8,200 bases of DNA from a bacterium (GTDB lineage Bacteria > UBA8248). The DNA is taken from assembly GCA_027622355.1 (NCBI GenBank), contig JAQBZT010000121.1:1-8200 (forward strand), in the 5' to 3' direction. The notes under the pieces were generated by a model. It did not search any database and had not been told where the DNA came from. It saw nothing but the letters and a program-made list of their open reading frames with translations. Shown in pieces: positions 1 to 6,033 of this stretch (the first letter of the stretch is position 1; each line of letters opens with the position of its first letter). Made by a program: the position numbers and the translations under genes.

Positions 1-135
1 CGCGGTCGGAATTGTGGGCAATCGATGCGGAATCGGGGCAAGGGCCTCGGTTGCCGCATAATTCCGGTTTCCATCTATTTTTTTCGGGAGGCCGGCGGCC
101 TCCCTGGGCGCAGATTCCTCCGAAAGGAAATCCAA
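1..135 (+). other. Upstream region of the catabolic operon; no assignable gene
   Basis: All three forward frames are open at the left edge, so the tail of a preceding gene could be here. The most natural candidate is the frame starting at base 2, which ends in TAA at 59-61, but about 19 residues are too few to identify anything. A CATAAT at 57-62 resembles a -10 element, yet no good -35 element lies at the right distance. A T7 run at 78-84 is followed directly by the inverted repeat at 86-104. The operon promoter may be here or further upstream. Confidence 0.4.
86..104. repeat. Perfect 8-bp inverted repeat in the leader of the first operon gene
   Basis: GGGAGGCC (86-93) and GGCCTCCC (97-104) pair perfectly around a 3-base loop, giving a very stable GC-rich hairpin 31 bases before the acyl-CoA dehydrogenase start. 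It does not look like an intrinsic terminator on either strand: the T7 run lies 5' of it on the + strand (an A run 3' of it on the - strand), and no T run follows it on the + strand. If transcribed it would be a 5'-leader hairpin that leaves the ribosome binding site at 125-128 free. A role in transcript stability or attenuation is inference. Confidence 0.6.
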
Positions 136-1311
136 ATGGATTTTTCCCTGACAGATGAGCAAAAAGCTTTGCAAGCGCTGGCGCATGATTTTGCAGAAAA
201 AGAGATCCGCCCCGTTGCCCACGAGCGGGACAAAATTGCCGACCCCCACGAGCGCTTCCCGTGGGATGTGGTGGAGAAGGCGAGCCATGTTGGCCTTCGG
301 ACGCTGGCGCTGGCGGAGGAGAAGGGTGGGGCGGGTGCGGACATCCTGACCCTCTGCCTGGTGGGAGAGGAGATGGCCTGGGGCGACCTCGGGATCGCCG
401 TCACGTTCGATCAGACGTGGAAGATCACGCATCTGCTGGATCGCCTGGCGAGCGAGGAGCAGCAGGCGCGCTTCCTGCCCGCTTTCCTGGAGGATCACCG
501 CTTCCATCTGGCGGTGGGCATGACCGAGCCCAACGGCGGCTCCGACAACATCATCCCCTACAGCAGCCCCGATGCGGGGGTTCGGACAACGGCGGTTCGG
601 GAAGGAGATCAGTGGAACGTCAACGGGATGAAACATTTCATCAGCAACGGGGGCATCGCCAAACTCTACTTCGTCGCCCTGCGGACGGACACCAGCGTCG
701 GGGTGGCGGAGGGGCTCACCTATTTCATCGTCACGCCCGACATGGATGGTTTTTCCATCGGCCGGATACACGACAAGATGGGCCAGCGCCTCTCCCAGAA
801 CGCCGAACTCATCTTCGAGAACTGCAAGGTGCCGGACGCCAACCGGGTCACCGAGGTGAACGGCGCCCACAAGGCGCGGCAGAGCTTCGTGAAGGGCTCG
901 AACCTCGAGGCGGCTGCCACCGTCCTGGGAACGGCCCGGGCCGCGCACGAGGAGGCGCTCGAGTATGCCCGCAACCGCGTGCAGGGCGGAAAGCCCATCA
1001 TCGAACACCAGGCCATCGGCTTTATGCTGGCTGACGATTTCATCGAATACGAGGCGTCGCGGCGCCTTCTCCACTACGCGGCCTGGACCACGGGGCAGCC
1101 CGATCTGTACGACCCGAAGATGGTTTTCATGACGAAAACTTTCGTGTCGGAAGCCGCCTACCGGATTGCGACCCGCTCGCTCGAAGTATGGGGCGGAATG
1201 GGGTATATGACAGAAGCACCCATGGAAAAATACCTTCGCGATGCCACCAGCTTCTTGCACTCGGACGGAACCAACCAAGCCATGCGGGTCCGGGCGATGC
1301 AGTTCCTATAG
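136..1311 (+). CDS. Acyl-CoA dehydrogenase family flavoprotein
   Basis: A 391-residue FAD-dependent acyl-CoA dehydrogenase, full length for the family; these enzymes introduce an alpha,beta double bond into an acyl-CoA and pass electrons to ETF. The N-terminal helical domain opens MDFSLTDEQKAL. The middle beta domain carries MTEPNGGSD (129-137) and NGMKHFISNG (163-172), matching the family TEPxxGSD and NGxKxxITN motifs. The C-terminal helical domain has WGGMGYMTEAPMEKYLRD (352-369). The usual catalytic Glu of the EGT motif is Asp377 (SDGTN), while Glu258 in NLEAA lies where isovaleryl- and long-chain acyl-CoA dehydrogenases carry their base. ATG 136 is chosen because AGGA at 125-128 lies 7 bases upstream and the family start MDFxLT follows; the open frame extends further 5' but that extension is unlike the family. 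It is the first gene of the operon, 14 bases from the next. Substrate unknown. Confidence 0.93.
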   Translation: MDFSLTDEQKALQALAHDFAEKEIRPVAHERDKIADPHERFPWDVVEKASHVGLRTLALAEEKGGAGADILTLCLVGEEMAWGDLGIAVTFDQTWKITHLLDRLASEEQQARFLPAFLEDHRFHLAVGMTEPNGGSDNIIPYSSPDAGVRTTAVREGDQWNVNGMKHFISNGGIAKLYFVALRTDTSVGVAEGLTYFIVTPDMDGFSIGRIHDKMGQRLSQNAELIFENCKVPDANRVTEVNGAHKARQSFVKGSNLEAAATVLGTARAAHEEALEYARNRVQGGKPIIEHQAIGFMLADDFIEYEASRRLLHYAAWTTGQPDLYDPKMVFMTKTFVSEAAYRIATRSLEVWGGMGYMTEAPMEKYLRDATSFLHSDGTNQAMRVRAMQFL

Positions 1312-1325
1312 GAGAGTGAAAGGAT

Positions 1326-2411
1326 ATGAGCGTTCTAAAAATTCGTGCACTGGAGGCGAAGGGGCTGCAGATACCCCTTGAGCGCCCCATCGCCAGCGCC
1401 CTGGGGACCTACACCCATGTGGATTGCGTTGCCACCTTTCTGCACACCGAGGGCGGGCCGACCGGCTACGGCCTCACGATGGGGCTCGGTGGCAGCGCCG
1501 GAAAAGCGATCGTCCCCTATATCGAGCACGAACTCGCGCCCCTGGCCCTCGGCCAGGACGCCCTGGCGCCCGAGGCCCTCTGGCAGCGCCTCTGGGGGCC
1601 GAACAAGGCCCGGATGCGGGGCGGCCTCGGCCTCTATTCGCTCTCGGCCGTGGACATCGCCTGCTGGGATGTGGTGGCCAAGGTAGCGAATCTTCCGCTG
1701 CATACGCTGGTGGGCGGCTTCAAGAAGGAGGTTCCCGTCTACGGGAGCGGCGGGTGGCACACCCTCTCCGACGGAGAACTGGTGGCCGAGTGCGAAATGT
1801 TCGCCGCCAAGGGGATTGGGGCCTACAAGATGAAGATCGGCAGTACGCGGGATGAGGAGCGAGTGGCGCTCATCCGCGAGAATATGGGGGACGATTTCAT
1901 CCTCTACACCGATGCCAACCAGAAATACTCCGTCCGCGAGGCAGTCGAGGTTTCCGCCATGCTGGCCGACTACGGCGTCGCCTGGCTGGAGGAGCCGGTT
2001 CTCGCCGATACCTTGGACGATCTGGCCGAGGTGGCCGAGAAGAGCCACGTCCCCATCGGGGCGGGGGAGAATGCCTACATGCGCTGGGGCTTCCGGGAAA
2101 TTTGCGAGCGCCGCGCCGCGGCCTACCTCCAGCCCGACATCTGCCGCTGCGGCGGAATCACGGAGTTCATCAAGATCATCCATCTGGCGGACGCCTACTG
2201 CCTCTCCCTGTGCAGCCACCTGGTGCACGAGCTCTCGATCAGCATCGTGGGCGCCTCGCCCGCCGGCGGGACGGCGGAGTACGTGGAACTGTTCCCGGAG
2301 GGGACGCTGACGAACGAGTTCAAGGTGGTGAACGGCTGCATCCGCGTCCCGGACGTTCCGGGGCACGGCGTGGAGTTCACGGCAGAGGCGTTCAAGCGCT
2401 TCGCCGGTTAA
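1326..2411 (+). CDS. Enolase-superfamily enzyme, mandelate racemase subgroup (racemase or acid-sugar dehydratase)
   Basis: A 361-residue enolase-superfamily protein with an N-terminal capping domain and a C-terminal beta-barrel. Such enzymes abstract the proton alpha to a carboxylate using Mg2+. The full mandelate racemase-type set is visible: Lys168-Met-Lys170; metal ligands Asp196 (TDAN), Glu222 (LEEP) and Glu248 (GEN); the Asp271/His298 dyad (QPDICRCGG, CSHLVHE); and Glu318. From memory, Pseudomonas mandelate racemase is 359 residues with K164, K166, D195, E221, E247, D270, H297 and E317, so the spacing is almost identical. The His-Asp dyad argues against muconate cycloisomerase. Known members of the subgroup are racemases and dehydratases of mandelate, gluconate, galactonate, rhamnonate and fuconate; with an FAH hydrolase next door a dehydratase forming a 2-keto-3-deoxy acid is plausible, but this is inference. 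A Shine-Dalgarno GGAGAG (1311-1316) overlaps the previous stop and lies 9 bases before ATG 1326. Confidence 0.9.
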   Translation: MSVLKIRALEAKGLQIPLERPIASALGTYTHVDCVATFLHTEGGPTGYGLTMGLGGSAGKAIVPYIEHELAPLALGQDALAPEALWQRLWGPNKARMRGGLGLYSLSAVDIACWDVVAKVANLPLHTLVGGFKKEVPVYGSGGWHTLSDGELVAECEMFAAKGIGAYKMKIGSTRDEERVALIRENMGDDFILYTDANQKYSVREAVEVSAMLADYGVAWLEEPVLADTLDDLAEVAEKSHVPIGAGENAYMRWGFREICERRAAAYLQPDICRCGGITEFIKIIHLADAYCLSLCSHLVHELSISIVGASPAGGTAEYVELFPEGTLTNEFKVVNGCIRVPDVPGHGVEFTAEAFKRFAG

Positions 2412-2472
2412 TACTTGGGCGCGGAAGAGAGAGGCCAACCCCCTTCCACGTTCCTTTTATTGAGTGAGGTTG

Positions 2473-3402
2473 ATGGTGAGACTGTTGACGTACGACTACC
2501 GGGGCGTCCAGCGCGTGGGCGTTTATGTGGGGGAGAAAGTGGTGCATCTCTCGCGCCTTTGCGGCCTGCTGGGCCGGCCGGATATGGACATCCGCTCCAT
2601 GCGCGCCCTGATTGAAAAATGGGATGCCATCGGGCCCGCCATGCACGATTTCATCGCCGAGGCTGAGAAAAACACCGCCAAGCTGGCCCCCGTCCTCATG
2701 GATCCGGCCGATGTGACGTTTCTGCCTCCGGTGCCGAATCCCCCGAAGCAGGTCCTTTGCATGGGGCTGAACTACAAGGATCATGTCGCGGAGGGCCTCA
2801 AAGCCAAGGACGTGAAAACCGAGAAGGTCGAGCTCGATCAGCCCATCTTCTTCACGAAGGCCCCCACGACCCTCATCGGCCACGGCGCGCCGACCCCCCG
2901 CCACGCCTGCACGGAAAAGCTCGACTACGAGGCCGAGTTGGTGGTCATCATCGGCAAGCGCGGAAAGAACATCCCCAAGGAGAAGGTCTACGATCACATC
3001 TTCGGCTACTGCTGCGGCAACGACATCTCCGCCCGCGACCTTCAGCGGCGGCACAAGCAGATATTCAAGGGAAAGACCCTTGATGGAAGCTGCCCGCTCG
3101 GCCCCTACATCGTTCCGAAGGAAGACTACGGCGACCCGATGAACATGAAGATCGGGAGCCGGGTGAACGGAGAGGGCCGCCAGAGATCGAACACGAACAT
3201 GATGATCCACGACATCCCCGCGATGATTTCAGCCCTCTCGGAGGGCTTCACCCTTGAGCCGGGTGACATTTTCATGACCGGGACGCCCTCGGGCGTAGGC
3301 TACGCCCGCGAGGTGCCGACGTTCCTGCAGCCCGGAGATGTCGTGGAAATCGAGGTCGAGGGACTGGGTGTCCTTCGCAATCCTATCGTTGAAGGCGATT
3401 AG
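2473..3402 (+). CDS. Fumarylacetoacetate hydrolase (FAH) family protein
   Basis: A 309-residue member of the FAH family, metal-dependent hydrolases, decarboxylases or isomerases that often cleave C-C bonds in 2,4-diketo or acylpyruvate-type acids. A short N-terminal domain (about 1-80) precedes the catalytic FAH fold. Visible motifs are GLNYKDHVAE (98-107; His104/Glu107 match the catalytic pair of the family), the metal ligands Glu153 and Glu155 in LDYEAELVV, Asp184 in GNDISARD, Lys201 in KGKTLDG, and MTGTPSGVG (268-276). The start is ambiguous: GTG 2464, ATG 2473 and GTG 2476 are all in frame. GAGG at 2466-2469 lies 6 bases before GTG 2476 and only 3 before ATG 2473, so the protein may begin one codon later. 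The 61 bases after the previous gene hold no other signal. Next to an enolase-superfamily gene and an SDR in the same operon, a hydrolase of a 2,4-diketo acid is the best guess. Confidence 0.92.
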   Translation: MVRLLTYDYRGVQRVGVYVGEKVVHLSRLCGLLGRPDMDIRSMRALIEKWDAIGPAMHDFIAEAEKNTAKLAPVLMDPADVTFLPPVPNPPKQVLCMGLNYKDHVAEGLKAKDVKTEKVELDQPIFFTKAPTTLIGHGAPTPRHACTEKLDYEAELVVIIGKRGKNIPKEKVYDHIFGYCCGNDISARDLQRRHKQIFKGKTLDGSCPLGPYIVPKEDYGDPMNMKIGSRVNGEGRQRSNTNMMIHDIPAMISALSEGFTLEPGDIFMTGTPSGVGYAREVPTFLQPGDVVEIEVEGLGVLRNPIVEGD

Positions 3403-3419
3403 ACTAGAGGAAAAATTTA

Positions 3420-3830
3420 ATGAGTGCTGACGAGAAATACTACGCGTCTGCCATTCGGCGCGGAGATACGCAGTACGGTAAGGGTTACACGGAAAAACTT
3501 TTCGAGCGCCTGAATGCGCTCGACCCCGGATTCTCGATGATTATGCAGCAGAGCATCCACGGCGGGCTCTACGACCGCGAGGTGATCCCCCACAAGGTGC
3601 GCGAGCTGTGCGCCATCTCCGCCCTTTTGGTCACGGGGCGCTTCTCCCAACTCCGCTCGCACTTCACCGCGGCGCAGAGCTATGGAGCGGAAGACAAGGA
3701 AATTCTGGAAGTTATCCTGCAAATGTTCACCTATATTGGAGCTCCCGCCGTCCTCGAGGGGATCAAGGTGTTCGAGGCCTGGACGAGCAGCGGAAAGGCC
3801 ATGTCCGGCTACGGCACGGGAGAGAAATAG
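3420..3830 (+). CDS. Carboxymuconolactone decarboxylase family protein without CxxC
   Basis: A 136-residue all-helical protein of the CMD/AhpD-like family. The core runs from about 57 to 120: HKVRELCAIS (58-67), HFTAAQSYGA (81-90), EDKEILEVILQMFTYIGAP (91-109), matching the family pattern of a conserved His, an E..E pair and YxGxP. The AhpD-type peroxidase requires a CxxC pair; only a single cysteine (Cys64) is present, so a disulfide peroxidase role is unlikely. Gamma-carboxymuconolactone decarboxylase itself is of this size, but the family includes many proteins of unknown reaction, so decarboxylase activity is not established. AGAGG at 3406-3410 lies 9 bases before ATG 3420, and the gene is 17 bases after the FAH gene, clearly cotranscribed. 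No signal peptide, so cytoplasmic. Confidence 0.85.
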   Translation: MSADEKYYASAIRRGDTQYGKGYTEKLFERLNALDPGFSMIMQQSIHGGLYDREVIPHKVRELCAISALLVTGRFSQLRSHFTAAQSYGAEDKEILEVILQMFTYIGAPAVLEGIKVFEAWTSSGKAMSGYGTGEK

Positions 3831-3873
3831 GCCCGAGTTCATCCACGACAGACCCCCATGAGGGAGGTTTCCC

Positions 3874-5028
3874 ATGTCCACGGTCAAGACGGATATCCCC
3901 ATTCACGGCACATGCGATGCCGCTTACAAGGCGATCGAAGAAGTCTTCCGCGAGAACTTCGCCACCCGCGAGGAAGTGGGAGCCGCCGTCTGCGTTTACC
4001 GGGACGGGGAAAAGGTGGTGGACCTCTGGGGGGGCTACGCCGACAAAGAGCGGACGCAGCCCTGGGAGGAGAACACCATTGTCATCATGCATTCGATCGC
4101 CAAGAGCATGTGCGCGCTCTGCGTGCATACCCTCATTGACAAGGGCCTCGTCGATCTGGAGGCGCCGGTGGCGGCCTACTGGCCTGAGTTCGCCCAGGCG
4201 GGGAAAGAGAAAGTCCTCGTCCGGCACGCGATCAGCCACTCGTGCGGCGTCATCTTCAACGACGCGGCCCCGAAGGGCTCCTGGTTCGACTATCCGGCCC
4301 ACGTGAAGGCGATCGAGGTGCAGGAGCCTGCCTGGGAGCCCGGGACGGAGGGCGCCTACAACTCGATCAACATCGGCTTCATCCTCGGGGAGATCGTCCG
4401 CCGGGTGTCGGGGAAGACGATCGGGACTTTTCTCCGCGAGGAGGTGACCGGCCCCCTGGGGGCGGACTACAACATCGGCCTTAGGCCGGACGAGGCGGCC
4501 CGGGTGTCCGACACGATCTTCAACCCGGAAAACGGCTTCTGGAAGCGGGCGCAGGACCCCACCCTCCCGCTGGCGCGGGCCCAGCACTCAAAGCCCGATG
4601 TGGACGACATGCAAAACTCCCCCCAGATGCGCGAGGGCGAGTTGCCCTCCTTCGGCGGTCACGGCAACGCGCGGGCGATGGCGCGCATCTACGGGATGCT
4701 GGCCTGCGGCGGCGAGATCGGCGGGGTCCGCATTCTCAGCGAGGCGTACGTCCGGGGGCTGCCCAACCTCCAGTGGGAGAAGGACGATCAGAAGATGGTG
4801 GGCCGCTACGTCCGCATGGGGCTGGGCTTCTGGCTCAACGAGCCGACGTTCATGCCCATGGGGAAGAATATGAGCGCCTTCGGCCATCCCGGATCGGGCG
4901 GGGCGGTGGGCTACGCCGACCCCGAGCGGCGGCTCTCGTTCAGCTATTCGCCGAATTTCCAGCGCGAGGGGGTGGGGATGGGCATTCGCTGCACCTCGCT
5001 CATGCAGGCGGCGGCGGAGATCAAATAG
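3874..5028 (+). CDS. Serine hydrolase of the beta-lactamase/EstB-like family
   Basis: A 384-residue protein with the class C beta-lactamase / penicillin-binding fold, in the branch that holds EstB-type esterases. The SxxK nucleophile motif is Ser74-Ile-Ala-Lys77 (HSIAKSM), followed by RHAISHSCGV (117-126), which matches the family LL-x-HTSG element. Tyr162 in GAYNSINIG provides the YxN-type motif, here YNS with Ser in place of Asn. A C-terminal GHPGSGG (337-343) replaces the KTG motif, as in many esterases. There is no N-terminal signal peptide, so it is probably cytoplasmic, which argues against a secreted antibiotic beta-lactamase or cell-wall enzyme. In this operon it more likely hydrolyses an ester or lactone intermediate (inference). 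The start is well supported: AGGGAGG at 3861-3867 lies 6 bases before ATG 3874. Confidence 0.88.
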   Translation: MSTVKTDIPIHGTCDAAYKAIEEVFRENFATREEVGAAVCVYRDGEKVVDLWGGYADKERTQPWEENTIVIMHSIAKSMCALCVHTLIDKGLVDLEAPVAAYWPEFAQAGKEKVLVRHAISHSCGVIFNDAAPKGSWFDYPAHVKAIEVQEPAWEPGTEGAYNSINIGFILGEIVRRVSGKTIGTFLREEVTGPLGADYNIGLRPDEAARVSDTIFNPENGFWKRAQDPTLPLARAQHSKPDVDDMQNSPQMREGELPSFGGHGNARAMARIYGMLACGGEIGGVRILSEAYVRGLPNLQWEKDDQKMVGRYVRMGLGFWLNEPTFMPMGKNMSAFGHPGSGGAVGYADPERRLSFSYSPNFQREGVGMGIRCTSLMQAAAEIK

Positions 5029-5037
5029 GGGCAGGCG

Positions 5038-5850
5038 ATGGCGAGAGATCGGGGGCTGGCAGGAAAAGTGGCGCTCGTCACGGGCGCGGGCCGCGGCATC
5101 GGCCTCGGCATCGCGCGGTGTTTGGCCGAGGAGGGGATGCACCTGGCCCTGGCCGATGTCTCCCTTCCGGGGGTGGAGCAGGCTGCGGAGGAGATTGCGG
5201 CCCTGGGCGTCAAGGCGGTCCCCCTGGCATGTGATGTGCTGGAGGAGGCCTCCTGCCAGGCCGCCGTGAATGAAACGATCGAGCGCCTCGGAGGGCTGCA
5301 CACCCTGGTGAACAACGCGGGCGTTCTGGGCGGACCCGATCTGCACCTGGGGCTGATGAACATCACTGCCGAGGATTGGGACGCGGCCTTCCGCGTCAAC
5401 GTCCGGGGTATTTTCTTCATGATCCGCTCGGCCACTGCGCACTTCAAGGCGCAAAAGGAAGGGTGCATCATCAACATCTCCTCGCGTGCCGGGAAGGACG
5501 GCCGGCTCTTGAACCCGCAGTACAGCTCGAGCAAGGCGGCGGTCATCAACCTGACCCAGGCGCTGGCACGGGAGTTCGCTCCCTCGGGCGTCACGGTCAA
5601 CGCGGTGTGCCCGGGCGTCATCTGGAGCGCGATGTGGGAAAAGCTGGCGGGCCTGATGGTGAAGGAAAATCCCAAGCTGGCCGGGCTTTCCGCCCGGGAG
5701 GTCTTCGATGATATTGTCCGGCAGACGCCGATGGGACTGGCCCAGACCCCGGAGGATATCGGCCGGGCGGTGGCTTTTTTGGCGAGCGCGGATGCGCGGA
5801 CCATCACCGGGCAGGCGCTCTCGGTCGATTCCGGTTCCGTAATGCATTAA
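5038..5850 (+). CDS. Short-chain dehydrogenase/reductase (classical SDR)
   Basis: A 270-residue classical SDR, an NAD(P)-dependent alcohol dehydrogenase or ketoreductase. The Rossmann glycine motif TGAGRGIG is at 15-22, CDV at 65-67, NNAG at 92-95, and the catalytic tetrad is Asn121, Ser148 (NISS), Tyr162 and Lys166 (YSSSK). CPG (191-193) and the C-terminal ITGQALSVDSG are also typical. Asp40 at the end of the second strand favours NAD over NADP. It starts 9 bases after the previous stop with a weak GCAGG Shine-Dalgarno sequence, so translation is probably coupled. It is the last gene of the operon; no terminator is evident after it. In an enolase/FAH context it may oxidise a 2-keto-3-deoxy acid at C4 before cleavage, as in fuconate-type pathways; substrate assignment is inference. 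Confidence 0.93.
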   Translation: MARDRGLAGKVALVTGAGRGIGLGIARCLAEEGMHLALADVSLPGVEQAAEEIAALGVKAVPLACDVLEEASCQAAVNETIERLGGLHTLVNNAGVLGGPDLHLGLMNITAEDWDAAFRVNVRGIFFMIRSATAHFKAQKEGCIINISSRAGKDGRLLNPQYSSSKAAVINLTQALAREFAPSGVTVNAVCPGVIWSAMWEKLAGLMVKENPKLAGLSAREVFDDIVRQTPMGLAQTPEDIGRAVAFLASADARTITGQALSVDSGSVMH

Positions 5851-5889
5851 AAATCAATCCGAATCCGTTTTTGAGTGTGATCTATTTCA

Positions 5890-5919
5890 TTGACATCCAA
5901 TTTCCGCCCATGCTACATT
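5890..5919 (+). promoter_or_regulatory. Sigma70-type promoter for the M23 peptidase gene, extended -10
   Basis: A perfect TTGACA -35 box (5890-5895) is followed after 18 bases by TACATT (5914-5919; 4 of 6 matches to TATAAT), preceded by TG at 5911-5912, which gives an extended -10 (TGnTACATT). Transcription would begin near 5926, leaving a leader of about 108 bases before the TTG start at 6034. It separates the M23/secA region from the catabolic operon. Confidence 0.7.
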
Positions 5920-5930
5920 TTGGGCGGAAA
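5901..5930. repeat. Perfect 10-bp inverted repeat flanking the -10 element (probable operator)
   Basis: TTTCCGCCCA (5901-5910) and TGGGCGGAAA (5921-5930) are exact reverse complements separated by 10 bases that contain the extended -10. The arm centres are 20 bp apart, about two helical turns, as for a dimeric DNA-binding protein on one face of the helix. Symmetry continues outward as CAA / TTG with one extra G on the right side. It covers roughly -25 to +5 of the promoter. It is not a terminator: the bases after the right arm (GTTGCATG) are not a T run. The regulator is unknown. Confidence 0.7.
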
Positions 5931-5993
5931 GTTGCATGTTTTCAGTACGATTTCATGTTATCCCGCACGGATGCCAGTGGGGACGCGTTTTGT

Positions 5994-6012
5994 GCGGAAC
6001 GCAAAGTTCCGC
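5994..6012 (+). promoter_or_regulatory. Leader hairpin just upstream of the M23 ribosome binding site
   Basis: GCGGAAC (5994-6000) pairs perfectly with GTTCCGC (6006-6012) around the loop GCAAA. It lies 8 bases before the Shine-Dalgarno sequence. An outer helix is possible: CCCG (5962-5965) with CGGG (6020-6023) and ACGG (5967-5970) with CCGT (6014-6017), which would cover the first bases of the ribosome binding site. Translational control is inference. Confidence 0.45.
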
Positions 6013-6020
6013 TCCGTATC

Positions 6021-6028
6021 GGGGAGGG
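6021..6028 (+). promoter_or_regulatory. Strong ribosome binding site that fixes a TTG start
   Basis: GGGGAGGG lies 5 bases before TTG 6034. No comparable site precedes the in-frame ATG at 5971. The protein beginning at this TTG (xTKRDYTILMIP) has the short, basic N-terminus followed by an IP motif seen in M23 peptidases of this type. Confidence 0.75.
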
Positions 6029-6033
6029 CGAAG

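Larger units (their letters stand above)
5851..6033 (+). other. 183-base intergenic region: promoter, palindrome and structured leader
   Basis: This is the longest non-coding stretch of the window and is more AT-rich than the flanking genes. The first 39 bases after the SDR stop contain no hairpin with a T run, so no terminator for the operon was found. From 5890 it carries the promoter, the inverted repeat and the leader hairpin listed separately. The reading frame of the M23 gene is open through much of it, but the translated upstream part looks nothing like that family. Confidence 0.6.

Noticed and set aside
25..135. N-terminal extension of the acyl-CoA dehydrogenase frame from 25
   Set aside because: The extra 37 residues do not resemble the family, contain the leader hairpin, and the good ribosome binding site and family start are at 136.
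1335..2438. Long 367-codon open frame on the - strand opposite the enolase-superfamily gene
   Set aside because: It is a high-GC shadow: the + strand frame has all catalytic motifs, and the - strand translation shows no recognisable domain.
2392..3210. 272-codon - strand frame opposite the FAH gene
   Set aside because: Shadow of a clear FAH-family gene; no domain and no ribosome binding site of note.
3874..5028. Antibiotic-resistance class C beta-lactamase
   Set aside because: No signal peptide, no KTG motif and a catabolic-operon context; esterase-like members of the fold fit better.
4588..5847. 419-codon open frame on the - strand opposite the EstB-like and SDR genes
   Set aside because: It spans two well-supported + strand genes, is rich in His, Arg and Pro as GC shadows are, and has no recognisable motif.
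5851..5880. AAAAA/TTTTT pair just after the SDR stop as a terminator
   Set aside because: Only the A and T runs pair; the interior (TCAATCCGAATCCG) does not form a stem.
5901..5930. Intrinsic terminator of the SDR operon
   Set aside because: The stem is strong but neither strand has a T run after it, and it contains the -10 of a good promoter; an operator fits better.
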